A DNA stretch of 64,000 nucleotides from Oleiphilaceae bacterium (GCA_022447365.1 JAKVBL010000003.1:186001-250000), one strand, 5' to 3'; positions 25,856 through 34,594 are shown, counted from the first letter of the stretch. The notes: generated by a model not told the origin, from the sequence alone. Translations and numbers: made by a program.

Positions 25856-25999
25856 GTGAGCGTTTAATTTAGCGCCTTGCGAAGGGGACGCACAGCGTTC
25901 CTTTCGTTTATAATTTACGGCCAAGTTTGCTTTAAGCAGGTTTGGGGGAACTACCGTCATCAGTGGCGGCTTAATAAGAAACGAACAAGTAGTATTACC

Positions 26000-26635
26000 A
26001 TGGATATCGCAGAAGCTCCGCAAAAAACAGGAAAAATTCGTGCACAAAATCGTAAGAATATTCTTGCAGCAGCAGAAGATTCCTTTGTAAAGAATGGCTT
26101 TAAGGGCACAAGCATGCAGTCAATTGCTGATGCAGCCGGCCTTCCAAAAGCGAATGTGCTGTACTACTTCAAAAGCAAACAAGCACTCTATCTTGCGGTA
26201 CTTGATGAAATCATTAATCGTTGGGACGAAACGATTGAAGATATGAGTGAAGGGGATGACCCTGCTGAAGTTTTACGCGCGTATATCTGTGCCAAAGTCG
26301 ACTTGGCGATTCAGTATCCAAGTGCCTCTAAAATTTTTGCTTTAGAAATCATTCAAGGCGCGCCAAATCTTCAAGAGCACTTGCGCACAAACTTGCGTAC
26401 TTGGGTACGTGAGAAAAGCAAAATCATTCAATCATGGATTGATCAAGGCAAGATGAAAGCGATTGATCCTGAACATTTGATCTTCATGATTTGGTCAACG
26501 ACACAGCATTACGCTGACTTTGATGCGCAGATTCTTACTGTGACGAATAAGCTTGAGTACGACGACGAAGACGTACAAAGAATTAAAGAACTGCTTTGCA
26601 CAGTCATTTTAGGCGGCTGTGGTTTAAACGTATAA
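26000..26635 (+). CDS. RutR-like TetR-family regulator
   Basis: The 211-residue protein has an N-terminal TetR helix-turn-helix (about 15-62, with GFKGTSMQSIADAAGLPKAN and VLYYFKSKQALY) and a C-terminal TetR_C domain with PSASKIFALEIIQGAPNLQE and the very RutR-like DPEHLIFMIWSTTQHYADFD. Length is close to RutR (212). E. coli RutR senses uracil/thymine and controls pyrimidine and purine metabolism. The start at ATG 26000 is chosen because the upstream extension (to 25877) is not part of the family. Location between the permease and 8-oxoguanine deaminase, and RutR-like sites at 18344-18588, suggest it controls this purine locus; the ligand is unknown. Confidence 0.9.
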   Translation: MDIAEAPQKTGKIRAQNRKNILAAAEDSFVKNGFKGTSMQSIADAAGLPKANVLYYFKSKQALYLAVLDEIINRWDETIEDMSEGDDPAEVLRAYICAKVDLAIQYPSASKIFALEIIQGAPNLQEHLRTNLRTWVREKSKIIQSWIDQGKMKAIDPEHLIFMIWSTTQHYADFDAQILTVTNKLEYDDEDVQRIKELLCTVILGGCGLNV

Positions 26636-26641
26636 CGAATA

Positions 26642-26673
26642 TTGGGGTCAGAGTAAAAGTACTCTGACCCCAA
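26642..26673. repeat. TTGGGGTCAGAGT palindromic repeat, copy 1
   Basis: Fourteen-base perfect arms, TTGGGGTCAGAGTA and TACTCTGACCCCAA, enclose AAAG. It lies directly after the RutR-like gene. Palindromes starting TTGGGGTCAGAGT recur widely in proteobacterial genomes, and I associate them with REP-type elements mobilised by RAYT transposases. A second copy is at 44761-44796. Confidence 0.8.
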
Positions 26674-26782
26674 GTTCAAGCTGTTCATATTTCATCGGCA
26701 GATTAACACGCTGCTCATTGAGCATTCCCTTAGGAAGTCACTGCCATCCTGTTCTATTCACAATAAATAGGAGTGACTTTTC

Positions 26783-28144
26783 ATGTCTAATCCCAAAACG
26801 ACTTGGATTAAAAATCCGCTTTCCGTATTTACCGCCAATGATGAAGATGCGCGTGGCGGTATTGTTGTTAGTGGCAATAAAATCGTGGAGCTTATTGCCC
26901 TCGGTCAAGTACCCCAAACGTCTTATCATGAAGTGTTTGATGCTTCAGAGTCGGTCCTATTACCTGGTCTGATTAATACTCATCACCATCTCTATCAAAC
27001 GCTTACGCGCGCATTTCCGCCAGCACTTAACAAACGTTTGTTTCCTTGGCTTCAAACCTTGTATCCGGTGTGGGCGAGGCTTCAACCAGAGATGCTAAGT
27101 GCTGCGACTGAATTAGGTTTGAGCGAGTTGCTTCTTTCTGGCTGTACTACGGTTTCAGATCATCATTATTTGTTTCCTGAGGCATTAACTGAAGCGATTG
27201 ATATTCAAGTTCAAGCCGCTTCAAAAGTGGGAACGCGCGTTACCCTGACACGCGGCTCAATGAGTTTAGGGCAAGACGATGGTGGCTTGCCGCCGCAATC
27301 GACTGTGCAATCTGACGACGCTATTTTGAAAGATTCTGAACGCTTGATTCGTCAGTATCATGATGCCTCAGAAGGATCTATGGTGAATATCGCGCTGGCG
27401 CCATGTTCGCCGTTCTCTGTCACTACTGAGTTGATGAAGCAAACAGCCTCTTTGGCGCGCGATCACGGTGTTCGATTACATACCCATTTGGCTGAAACTG
27501 AAGATGAAAATAACTTCTGCCTTAAAACATTTGGTATGCGCCCCGTGGACTATTTAGAGTCCGTCAATTGGATGAGTAATGATGTTTGGCTTGCGCATGG
27601 CATTCATTTTAATGACGACGAGTTGCATCGCTTAGGTAGGGCGGGTGTCGGCGTTTGCCATTGCCCTTCATCCAATATGGTGCTTGCTTCTGGGATATGC
27701 CGAACCCTTGAATTGGAGGAACACGGTTCGCCAGTCGGGCTGGGTGTTGATGGATCTGCATCTAATGATGGCTCAAATATGATCCAAGAAGTACGACAAG
27801 CCATGTTAATCAATCGACTGCGTTATGAGGCCGATGAGGTGACGCACTTCGATGCCCTCCGTTGGGCAACGAAAGGTTCAGCGTCTGTTTTAGGACGTTC
27901 TGATATTGGAGAGCTCGCAGTTGGAAAGCAAGCGGATATTGCCTTATTCAAATTGGATGAGGCACGATTTTCTGGAAGTCATGATCCTCTTGCTGCACTC
28001 CTGTTATGTGGTGCGCACAAAGCGAATGCAGTGATGGTCGCTGGTGAGTGGCGAGTATTGGATGGTGGTTTGGTAAGTGGTGATCTATCGGACTTGATAT
28101 CGCGCCATTCAAGTTTGTCGAAGCGACTTGTTAGTGACTATTAA
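26783..28144 (+). CDS. 8-oxoguanine deaminase
   Basis: This 453-residue amidohydrolase converts 8-oxoguanine to urate. It has the metal HxH in PGLINTHHHLYQTLTRAFP (His67 and His69), then KRLFPWLQTLYPVWARL, SGCTTVSDHHYLFPEAL, the LHTHLAETEDEN strand and the Asp in GLGVDGSASNDGSNM. This set (NTHHHLYQ plus SDHHYLFP) is typical of 8-oxoguanine deaminases of the ATZ/TRZ-like group rather than of guanine deaminase, present separately at 9210-10505. Its product enters the same urate pathway. The gene starts 110 bp after the palindromic repeat and has its own ribosome site AGGAGTG. Confidence 0.9.
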   Translation: MSNPKTTWIKNPLSVFTANDEDARGGIVVSGNKIVELIALGQVPQTSYHEVFDASESVLLPGLINTHHHLYQTLTRAFPPALNKRLFPWLQTLYPVWARLQPEMLSAATELGLSELLLSGCTTVSDHHYLFPEALTEAIDIQVQAASKVGTRVTLTRGSMSLGQDDGGLPPQSTVQSDDAILKDSERLIRQYHDASEGSMVNIALAPCSPFSVTTELMKQTASLARDHGVRLHTHLAETEDENNFCLKTFGMRPVDYLESVNWMSNDVWLAHGIHFNDDELHRLGRAGVGVCHCPSSNMVLASGICRTLELEEHGSPVGLGVDGSASNDGSNMIQEVRQAMLINRLRYEADEVTHFDALRWATKGSASVLGRSDIGELAVGKQADIALFKLDEARFSGSHDPLAALLLCGAHKANAVMVAGEWRVLDGGLVSGDLSDLISRHSSLSKRLVSDY

Positions 28145-28216
28145 TTGATTTCTTGCGTGAAATCAGAGCAGTGAAGATTTGGCGCGTCACTACTCTTTGA
28201 TTGGTTTTAACTGGAC

Positions 28217-28360
28217 TTAATACATTAAAAATGTGTCGTAGTCTCTCGAGATATAGAGTGCCCAAGCGGCTGCGAGCATAGGAAATGCTGCAAAGAAAAG
28301 CATGTTGTTCCAAGGGTCTATATACTTAGAGAAGGAGATAACGGTAGACTCTACATGCAT
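28217..28360 (-). CDS. possible 47-residue membrane protein
   Basis: The frame starts at ATG 28358-28360 and reads SFSKYIDPWNNMLFFAAFPM, then LAAAWALYISRDYDTFLMY, one clear transmembrane helix with charged flanks. Composition looks like a real inner-membrane peptide, but I do not recognise it and see no strong ribosome site. It lies 15 bp downstream of the fragment at 28376-28534 on the same strand; the two may be one small operon in decay. Confidence 0.35.
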   Translation of the reverse strand: MHVESTVISFSKYIDPWNNMLFFAAFPMLAAAWALYISRDYDTFLMY

Positions 28361-28375
28361 TAAAAGTATGAGCCT

Positions 28376-28534
28376 TTAGGCGAGACGCTTTTTGTAGGCT
28401 ACTAAAAAGCCAAACTCAAAGATTAGATGGAGCACGGCAACGATCACTAAAAGGTTAGAGCGGAGTGAAGCAAGCTCTTAGAACTTTGTAGATATCTTTG
28501 CGACAAGGACGGGGTTGACGATTCTATCAATTGA
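28376..28534 (-). pseudogene. fragment of a small membrane protein, one internal stop
   Basis: Reading from a stop at 28535-28537 the frame gives SIDRIVNPVLVAKISTKF, a TAA at 28478-28480, then ELASLRSNLLVIVAVLHLIF and EFGFLVAYKKRLA before its own TAA at 28376-28378. The second part is a convincing transmembrane helix followed by a positive tail. No start codon is evident upstream, so it is probably a remnant. The family is unknown. Confidence 0.3.
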
Positions 28535-28565
28535 CTAAAGTAAAAATGATTGAGATCTTTTAAAT

Positions 28566-28584
28566 ATTAATGATAATCATTATT
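28566..28584. promoter_or_regulatory. Fur-like box
   Basis: ATTAATGATAATCATTATT matches the 19-base Fur consensus GATAATGATAATCATTATC at 16 positions and contains the perfect palindrome AATGATAATCATT. It lies 91 bases before the mini-frame start at 28657 and 212 bases before the chemoreceptor gene, the nearest full downstream gene. Confidence 0.65.
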
Positions 28585-28656
28585 ATTTAATGGTGCGTAG
28601 GTAAAAAAGGAAGAGTTTTACATGTTAAATAAAGGGAGTTATAGGAGGTGGCGCCG

Positions 28657-28746
28657 TTGACTAGTCCAATTGAAATTGGGCTTGACGCAGCGTCTAAATA
28701 GTTAGGCAAGAAAATATTCAAAAAGTATCGCGAGTGGCAGTTATGA
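28657..28746 (+). other. mini-frame behind a perfect ribosome site, amber-split
   Basis: The perfect ribosome site AGGAGGTG (28643-28650) is six bases from a TTG start. The frame reads MTSPIEIGLDAASK, then TAG at 28699-28701, then [14 protein letters not shown] and TGA at 28744-28746. The family is unknown. It could be a broken small iron-regulated gene, a leader peptide, or chance. Confidence 0.3.
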
Positions 28747-28795
28747 ATCGATCGGTTACTTATATACTTTATGGGTAGTTTTAAAGAGAGAGCAT

Positions 28796-30019
28796 ATGAT
28801 GGCTGATGTAAAGATTGGACTTAGGGATCGTATTTTAATGAATGTAAGTTTAAAGGCGAAACTGCTTTTACCTGCTTGCTTAACTTTGCCCTTGGTCGCA
28901 TTTGCCCTGTATCAATATAATCAAGCTATTTCTGAGGCAAGCTCAGAGGGGTTAATGTCTACCTTGGAGTTGAGTATGTGGCTGTTCGCTGGTAGTGGCT
29001 TCATTATCTTTTTCGCGCATTCTGTTATGCACAATGTTATGCCTTTACTGCAGCATATTATTGGTGTGATGAAAAATATTTTATCGGGCAATACTGATGA
29101 TCGTATTGGATTTAGTGGCTCGGATGAATTTGGTCAAATCGGCTCATCGGTAGATGCAACTGTCGGTCATCTTTCTACGCTGATTACTTCTGTGAATGAA
29201 GCGATTGAGACGCTCACTATTCAGGTTGAAGATATTGACGAACAGTGTCGGTCAAGCACGAGCGAATTGATGCTTCAAAATGATAGTTTGATTCGTAGTT
29301 CCGCAGGTATTACTCAAATGGCACAGATTGCTAAAGATGCTTCTGCACGAGCTCAAAGCGCCGATGCCTTAGCCCAAAGTTTGGGAGACAGCATGTCACA
29401 GACGGAAACTACTATTGATCAGTTAGTTGCGAAGATGCATGGACTAAGCGGGCGTATGTCAAACTGTTCAGATTCAAGTCATGCCTTACGTGAAACATCT
29501 CAAAGTGTGAAAAATGTGTTAAAGGTGATTACTGATATCTCTGAACAAACTAATCTTCTCGCTTTGAATGCTGCGATTGAAGCAGCCCGAGCGGGAGAGG
29601 CTGGTCGTGGTTTTGCGGTCGTGGCAGATGAAGTGCGAACGCTTTCAGTGAAAACCCAAGACGCGACGGTTGAGATTCAATCTATGGTCGCTAGCCTAGA
29701 AGATACAACTGATCATTTGATGAAAATGATCGACGAAAGCAGCACTGAGACAAACAATGTCAGTGAGCAGTTTGTGGCGACTAAAGAGCAGCTTCAGTCC
29801 GTGTTCTTAAATACACAGGAGTTGAAATTGATTAACGCTGATGCAGCGAATGCGGCCACTGAGCAAAGTGCAGCGTCAGATGAATTAGCGCGCGACATTA
29901 CTGCAACGCAAGATGGCGCTCAAACCTGCGTAAATAGCATGCACACCATTGAGCAGGCAAACGCACGTTTGCGCGAGACTGCAAATAATTTAGCCCAGGG
30001 TCTGCGCAAAGGCGCTTAG
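28796..30019 (+). CDS. methyl-accepting chemotaxis protein, almost no periplasmic domain
   Basis: A 407-residue chemoreceptor-like protein. Helix 1 is about 23-40 ([17 protein letters not shown]) and helix 2 about 61-77 ([17 protein letters not shown]), leaving only about 20 residues outside the membrane, so there is no ligand-binding domain. A HAMP-like region (85-125) leads to the signalling domain with the conserved hairpin tip [20 protein letters not shown] (about 250). A methylation/CheR-binding C-terminal pentapeptide is not evident. It may sense the membrane or redox state, or be driven by a partner. Two adjacent ATG codons (28796, 28799) follow AAAGAGAGAG. A bidirectional terminator follows. 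Confidence 0.9.
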   Translation: MMADVKIGLRDRILMNVSLKAKLLLPACLTLPLVAFALYQYNQAISEASSEGLMSTLELSMWLFAGSGFIIFFAHSVMHNVMPLLQHIIGVMKNILSGNTDDRIGFSGSDEFGQIGSSVDATVGHLSTLITSVNEAIETLTIQVEDIDEQCRSSTSELMLQNDSLIRSSAGITQMAQIAKDASARAQSADALAQSLGDSMSQTETTIDQLVAKMHGLSGRMSNCSDSSHALRETSQSVKNVLKVITDISEQTNLLALNAAIEAARAGEAGRGFAVVADEVRTLSVKTQDATVEIQSMVASLEDTTDHLMKMIDESSTETNNVSEQFVATKEQLQSVFLNTQELKLINADAANAATEQSAASDELARDITATQDGAQTCVNSMHTIEQANARLRETANNLAQGLRKGA

Positions 30020-30029
30020 GGAAGTAAAT

Positions 30030-30059
30030 AAAAGCACGCTTTTGCGTGCTTTTATTTTT
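30030..30059. terminator. bidirectional terminator between chemoreceptor and AraC gene
   Basis: AAAAGCACGC (30030-30039) pairs with GCGTGCTTTT (30044-30053) around TTTT, with T-runs in both directions. It overlaps the last codon of the convergent AraC-family gene. Confidence 0.9.
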
Positions 30060-31092
30060 GTTCAGTAGTTCTGTATTGCTTGGGCGTTAGCCCTGTTTGT
30101 CTCTTAAAAAACTTGGCGAAGTTAGAGTTATCGCTAAAGCCCAATTGATCAGCGATCAGCTCGATGGGTAGTTCGCTAGAAGACAGTTTTTCTTTTGCCG
30201 TGAAAAGTCTCACTTCATTTTTTAAGTCTTGATAGGTGTAATCAAGCTCGCCTAGTTTTCTCTTTAGAGTCGCCGCGGACATAAAATTTCGTTCTGCCAC
30301 CACATCAATGCTGGGAAGGGCGCCTTCTTGTAGAGTGAGAAAATTCCGGACGCGATCGACCAAATCTTGCGGTTTTACTTTTCTTAGCTCCTCTTCGCAT
30401 TGCGCTAAAGCGGCCTGACAAAGCGCCGTGTTCGCACTTTCAAATGGGGCGTCTAACCATTGGGTAGGGAAGTGCATCGCGCATTGTTTTGCGTTAAACG
30501 TGAAACAGCAATAATCCAAAACATGGTGCGGAAAGCCAGCTGGTTCAGGTGCATCGATTTCAATAATGACTTGTCCCTCAAGTGCGCACGAAGCACCAAG
30601 AGAGAGATGAACACTCTGTGCCATGCTAACCATCGTACTTAAATCAAAGAAACGTTGTACGTCTGGTGAATGCCCCATACCTTTCAAATCAGTAATTAGC
30701 GTCAAAGATACATGTTCTTCTCCGATGACGATTTTCGGGTATTGCGCAGCAAGCCTAGTGTTGTAGTACTTCGTTAATAAAGACAATCCCGCGCGTAAGG
30801 ATGCGGATGTTTGAATTGCAACACCCAAAGCTCCGTGGCTTGATGGGCGCACCTGCAAACCATAGTAGACGGCATCAGCAATGGGCTGTTTCAGTTTTGC
30901 GTAGAGATTTTGCCCAACGCGATTGACGATAAAGTTGCTGACGAGTTCGGGGGGCTGAATGAAATCTGCGGCACTGAGTTCGCTGCCTTCTAAAAGTTCA
31001 GAAGGTTGAATGCCTCGGCTCAATGCGAAATCGCGAACAACAGGCAAGTAGTCGCCCGATGCAAGTGTAAGTCCGACGTTATTGTTATTCAT
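30052..31092 (-). CDS. AraC-family regulator with Arabinose_bd-type N-domain
   Basis: A 346-residue transcription regulator. The N-terminal domain (about 20-210) is of the type in OruR/ArgR-like AraC proteins, with ADAVYYGLQVRPSSHGALGV and the C-terminal CCFTFNAKQCAMHFPTQWLD. The DNA-binding domain (about 240-340) has the two helix-turn-helix units, including LPIELIADQLGFSDNSNFAK and FFKRQTGLTPKQYR. It is divergent from the PF10118-type gene at 31287, with 194 bp between, and so probably controls that gene. The inducer is unknown. Confidence 0.92.
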   Translation of the reverse strand: MNNNNVGLTLASGDYLPVVRDFALSRGIQPSELLEGSELSAADFIQPPELVSNFIVNRVGQNLYAKLKQPIADAVYYGLQVRPSSHGALGVAIQTSASLRAGLSLLTKYYNTRLAAQYPKIVIGEEHVSLTLITDLKGMGHSPDVQRFFDLSTMVSMAQSVHLSLGASCALEGQVIIEIDAPEPAGFPHHVLDYCCFTFNAKQCAMHFPTQWLDAPFESANTALCQAALAQCEEELRKVKPQDLVDRVRNFLTLQEGALPSIDVVAERNFMSAATLKRKLGELDYTYQDLKNEVRLFTAKEKLSSSELPIELIADQLGFSDNSNFAKFFKRQTGLTPKQYRTTEQK

Positions 31093-31286
31093 ATCAATGC
31101 GACATTCCCTACATATGAAATGAGCTCAAATGACTTTTTTTTGAAACCTTATCACCTATTGTCAAAGGCTTCAAAAGCGCACTATAGCTTTAACGCAATA
31201 ATGACTGTTCCATAGTTGGAAAGTCGCAGGTTTAGGTTGTCGTTAAAGATGGCCTGATAATGATTACGCAGCTTAAGGTGAAAGTG

Positions 31287-32144
31287 ATGACAAATACGAC
31301 CGCTTCCAACAAGACGCCTTTGGATGTCCGTCCTCGTCATATGGAGTTCCCATATGCAGACATGTCGACGCGGGACTTCTTTGATAATAATTGTTTAAAA
31401 AGTGCTTATATTGCTGCGATGTCAGCGACCTTTCCAGATGGAGAAGCGGAGTTTATTAAGTCTGTGCGGCCTTATCGTAATGATACGAAAGACCCCAATT
31501 TAAAAGAACAAATTAAGGGGTTTATTGGACAAGAGGCACATCACAGCTTGCAACATAAGCGCTTCAATGAACAGTTGCGTGACAAAGGCTATGACGTCCC
31601 GCGCTTAGAAAAGGTCTTTTTGAAGGACTTAGAATGGTCGATCAAACGTCGCTCAGATAAACAGCGTTTGGCATTTACTGTGTGTGTTGAACACTTAACG
31701 GCAGTGTTTGCCTGTGACTATTTGAATCATAGAGAGCACTGGGCTGGCATGGAAGAGAGCATCGACCAATTGATGCATTGGCATGCAGTGGAAGAGATTG
31801 AGCATAAAAGCGTCGCGTTTGATTTGTATATGGAAATTTTTGGAGATCGTCGCTTATTGAAAAAGTCGATGTGTATTGCTTTGATTCTGTTGCCATATCG
31901 CTTCATGAAATACCAAGCGCGTTTACTGTGGTGGGCGAAGCGCATGCCACGCTGGTCTGAAGTAAAAGGGTTTTGGAAGTTTATGTACGGTAAACAAGGC
32001 ATGACACGCCGCATGGCACCGCATTTGAAAGACTTTTTTAGAGATGATTTTCATCCATGGGATCAGGACGATTCTCATTTCGTCGATGAATGGAAAGAGT
32101 CTGTCTATAACCCGGATTATGATTTAAAGGCTAAGGCGGCTTAA
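31287..32144 (+). CDS. PF10118 (predicted metal-dependent hydrolase) protein
   Basis: The 285-residue cytoplasmic protein is of the COG3687 / PF10118 family, annotated as predicted metal-dependent hydrolase. Helical, ferritin-like metal motifs are visible: GQEAHHSLQHKRFN, VCVEHLTAVFACDYL and WHAVEEIEHKSVAFDLYMEI. The family start is about at RPRHMEFPYADMSTRDFF. I prefer ATG 31287 (MTNTTAS), which has TAAGGTG upstream, over ATG 31260, which has none. The real reaction is unknown. It is divergent from an AraC-type regulator, and a strong terminator follows. Confidence 0.85.
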   Translation: MTNTTASNKTPLDVRPRHMEFPYADMSTRDFFDNNCLKSAYIAAMSATFPDGEAEFIKSVRPYRNDTKDPNLKEQIKGFIGQEAHHSLQHKRFNEQLRDKGYDVPRLEKVFLKDLEWSIKRRSDKQRLAFTVCVEHLTAVFACDYLNHREHWAGMEESIDQLMHWHAVEEIEHKSVAFDLYMEIFGDRRLLKKSMCIALILLPYRFMKYQARLLWWAKRMPRWSEVKGFWKFMYGKQGMTRRMAPHLKDFFRDDFHPWDQDDSHFVDEWKESVYNPDYDLKAKAA

Positions 32145-32149
32145 GTATC

Positions 32150-32179
32150 AAAAAGCGCATGATCAACATGCGCTTTTTT
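32150..32179. terminator. terminator between convergent genes
   Basis: AAAAAGCGCATG (32150-32161) and CATGCGCTTTTTT (32167-32179) form a 12-base stem with loop ATCAA and T-runs on both strands. It serves the PF10118-type gene and the minus-strand barrel gene whose stop is 5 bases away. Confidence 0.92.
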
Positions 32180-32183
32180 CTTT

Positions 32184-33404
32184 TTAAAGTGCGTACTGGT
32201 CTCCCCAATATAAAGCTAATCGAGCAAAGTCTTGTGCATTTTGTGTCGTTTGATCATCGATATACTCAACGCGAAGCATGAGGCCCTCTTGTATTGAGTA
32301 GCTATAAGAGAGGCTTGCTCTCGATGACGTATGATCCGCGTGTTGCAATCCAGCTTGCTCGCCGAGAATCGGAGCGCCAGGGCCGCTGAGTCCGTTATCG
32401 GTTGATAATTCTTCATAGCCAATCGACAAGTTGTGTTTCTGATATTGAATCGATACTTTTATGTTGCCACCACGCATACTTGCATCAAGGCTCGACACTC
32501 TTGTTGCATCAGATAACTCTCCATCACTGTGTCTCTGTAACGCGGAGATTTCTAGTTGATACGAAAGCTCCGAAGACTGCTGCCATTTAATGATGCTTTC
32601 AAGGCCATAAAGGGTCTCATTACCTGTAAAAAGAGTCGGTGTTCGAACTGTGCCTGATGAGTGAATGTGGTCATCGGGAATGTTATCTCTGCGACGTTTT
32701 ACATCTGTGAAAAGACCCCATATACCAACAGTAGCTTGTAGTCGTTCAACGGTATGTTGGTAACGTGCAAACAGATCAAATGCAGGCTGATCGCTGTGAT
32801 CGCTTCCTGGGTAATTCTCTCCATCCCAAATTTCAATGCCATAAGTACTTAAGCCCTGCGCTCCATGCCAGTTCATGAATTGTGCGCGGAGACCGATATT
32901 AGAGTATGTGCCTTCCAATGCGGTGAGAGCTGAAAGTGTTGGCTCAGTGAACGCCCGTTCATTAGGATGCTGGCCATTTTGTAGCGAAAAAGCGCCTTTC
33001 ATTTTACCTGCTTCTAATTTGATATGTCCTGAAGTATGTGTCCAATGATAACCAAAGAAGGCTTGTTCGATTTCAGTTTCCACATCGCTTGAATGTTCAT
33101 GAGCGCCAAGCTCTGTGTTTGTGAAAAAACCTGATTCATTAGCCCAAACAAAACCCAGTGTTGCGTCGTTGAGGCTCAAACCTTCTTCACTAGCGTGCAT
33201 GGCTTCATTGCGGAGTATACCCGGGATATTCCAGTCATCGTTCTGAATATGATCTTGTGTTTGCCACGAAGCATAAATGCTTGAAGTGAGCGTTGCCTGT
33301 GGCATGTAGAGAAAGTCACCATGCGCATTGGCATTCATTGCCAAAAGCCCGTTAAGCGCACACGATAGCGTAATGCATATTGCCTGTTTTTTAGTGTCTA
33401 TCAT
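32184..33404 (-). CDS. outer-membrane beta-barrel candidate linked to MbnPH
   Basis: A 406-residue exported protein. The signal peptide is about 1-28 (ICITLSCALNGLLAMNANA, then HGDF). The mature part is rich in alternating aromatic strands (LDASMRGGNIKVSIQYQKHN, LSIGYEELS, SRASLSYSYSIQEGLMLRVE) and ends FARLALYWGDQYAL, as expected for a porin-like barrel. His-rich loops (for example AHEHSSDVETEIE and DDHIHSSG) could bind metal. It starts one base after the mbnH stop, so it is in the same operon. Family membership is unsure; I infer a role in copper or other metal passage from context only. Confidence 0.7.
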   Translation of the reverse strand: MIDTKKQAICITLSCALNGLLAMNANAHGDFLYMPQATLTSSIYASWQTQDHIQNDDWNIPGILRNEAMHASEEGLSLNDATLGFVWANESGFFTNTELGAHEHSSDVETEIEQAFFGYHWTHTSGHIKLEAGKMKGAFSLQNGQHPNERAFTEPTLSALTALEGTYSNIGLRAQFMNWHGAQGLSTYGIEIWDGENYPGSDHSDQPAFDLFARYQHTVERLQATVGIWGLFTDVKRRRDNIPDDHIHSSGTVRTPTLFTGNETLYGLESIIKWQQSSELSYQLEISALQRHSDGELSDATRVSSLDASMRGGNIKVSIQYQKHNLSIGYEELSTDNGLSGPGAPILGEQAGLQHADHTSSRASLSYSYSIQEGLMLRVEYIDDQTTQNAQDFARLALYWGDQYAL

Positions 33405-33405
33405 G

Positions 33406-34593
33406 TTAATTCCATGGGTTGCTAAAGCGTGGATCGCTTACGAAGCTGTTGTCAGTCAAGCTTTGGAGGAAGGCAATCACATCATTTTTGTCTTGCTCGG
33501 ACATGTTAAAACCCGTCACAAAACTACTTTTGAAAGGGTTGAGTCTTCCATCTCCAGCATGAGGACCAGTTGTGATTAAACGTCCGCCGGCTGCATAGAT
33601 TTCGAGGACTTCTCCTAATGTTGCCGCGCTACCATCATGTAAGTAGGGGGCAGTGAGAGCGACATTTCTTAGAGAAGGTGAGCGAAATTTTCCCATGTCG
33701 GACGGATCAGCTGTGATTTCAAATAGTCCTGTGTTGTCGTGCGGATAATCGCCCGTACCACCAATGTTGAATAATCCAGTATTGTGAAAGGGACGATTCA
33801 CGAAGCTCATACTTCGATCCATCGTGGAGTCGCTGAGATGATAGCCGCCGTGGCAGTGGAAACACTCAAGCTCTTCGCTAAAGAACAATTGTCTGCCTCG
33901 ATGTGCAGCAGCGCTTAGAGCAGTGGCATCGCCTTGTTCGAAGCGATCAAACGCTGAGTTGAAAGACACCATACCTCGAACAAAGCTCACGATCGCATCG
34001 CGAATGGTATTAAATGCGATAGGATCACCGAGCTCGGGATAGGCATCGTTAAACAAACTTTGGTAACGCGCCTCGTTTCGGATTCTATCAAGTACTTCTT
34101 CTTTGTTGCTGTCATCAATGCCATGCTCAATCGGATTCTCACCGAATAATGGCACAAGGGCCTGTTCTTCTAGGGTAATTAAGGCTGAGTTGGCCCAAGT
34201 TTGTGTTGCGTTATAAGCTACGTTCATTAAGCCCTGAGAGTTACGCGCTAAGAGTTCTCCAGTAGAACCTGTTGGCAATGCAATGCCATCACTAAAACCA
34301 TGTTCTTGGATATGGCAGGACGCGCATGCTTGAGTGCCATTGCCTGAGAGGCGCGTATCGTAAAAAAGATGGCGGCCTAACTGGAACTTTTCTTCGCTCA
34401 TTTGATTCGCGATGGGCTCGACAGGTAGGGGATATCTCTCTGGCAGATTCCATTCAAAACTTGTTTGGCTTGCATTGTGTGAGGTGTCGACAAAGTCACT
34501 TGAGCTACTGCTACATCCAGCCAGAGAAAGCATGAATATTGCGAAAAAGAGGCGCTTATTAAGCGCCTCTCTACAGACTAATAGCCGAAACAT
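33406..34593 (-). CDS. mbnH: MbnH-family di-heme enzyme (MauG/CcpA-like)
   Basis: This 395-residue periplasmic lipoprotein carries two c-type hemes: CASCH at about 90-94 and CFHCH at about 244-248. The family also has the conserved FYDTRLSGNGTQACASCH-type stretch (seen as RHLFYDTRLSGNGTQ), NSQGLMNVAYNATQTWA and GKFRSPSLRNVALTAPYLHD. The lipobox is LAGC (residue 27 of the chosen start). MbnH proteins oxidise a Trp of the partner MbnP to kynurenine. The ATG at 34591-34593 lies one base after the mbnP stop; a longer version from 34653 would overlap mbnP. Tight coupling with mbnP supports the call. Confidence 0.88.
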   Translation of the reverse strand: MFRLLVCREALNKRLFFAIFMLSLAGCSSSSSDFVDTSHNASQTSFEWNLPERYPLPVEPIANQMSEEKFQLGRHLFYDTRLSGNGTQACASCHIQEHGFSDGIALPTGSTGELLARNSQGLMNVAYNATQTWANSALITLEEQALVPLFGENPIEHGIDDSNKEEVLDRIRNEARYQSLFNDAYPELGDPIAFNTIRDAIVSFVRGMVSFNSAFDRFEQGDATALSAAAHRGRQLFFSEELECFHCHGGYHLSDSTMDRSMSFVNRPFHNTGLFNIGGTGDYPHDNTGLFEITADPSDMGKFRSPSLRNVALTAPYLHDGSAATLGEVLEIYAAGGRLITTGPHAGDGRLNPFKSSFVTGFNMSEQDKNDVIAFLQSLTDNSFVSDPRFSNPWN

Positions 34594-34594
34594 A

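Larger units (their letters stand above)
28145..28795. other. intergenic region with small frames and a Fur box
   Basis: No full-length gene lies in these 651 bp. It contains two short minus-strand frames that look like small membrane proteins (28217-28360 and 28376-28534), a Fur-like box (28566-28584) and a plus-strand mini-frame behind a perfect ribosome site (28657-28746). Each is listed separately. Confidence 0.6.

Noticed and set aside
25880..25980. Purine-riboswitch-like wording (TTTATAATTTACGG, GGTTTGGGGG, CTACCG) upstream of the RutR-like gene
   Set aside because: I could not fold it into the P1-P2-P3 purine aptamer; the loop-loop pairing bases and P1 arms are missing.
28131..28313. 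Minus-strand 60-codon frame overlapping the end of 8-oxoguanine deaminase
   Set aside because: A different frame over the same bases (28217-28360) gives a far more protein-like membrane helix; this one is Cys/Arg-rich and unlike any family.
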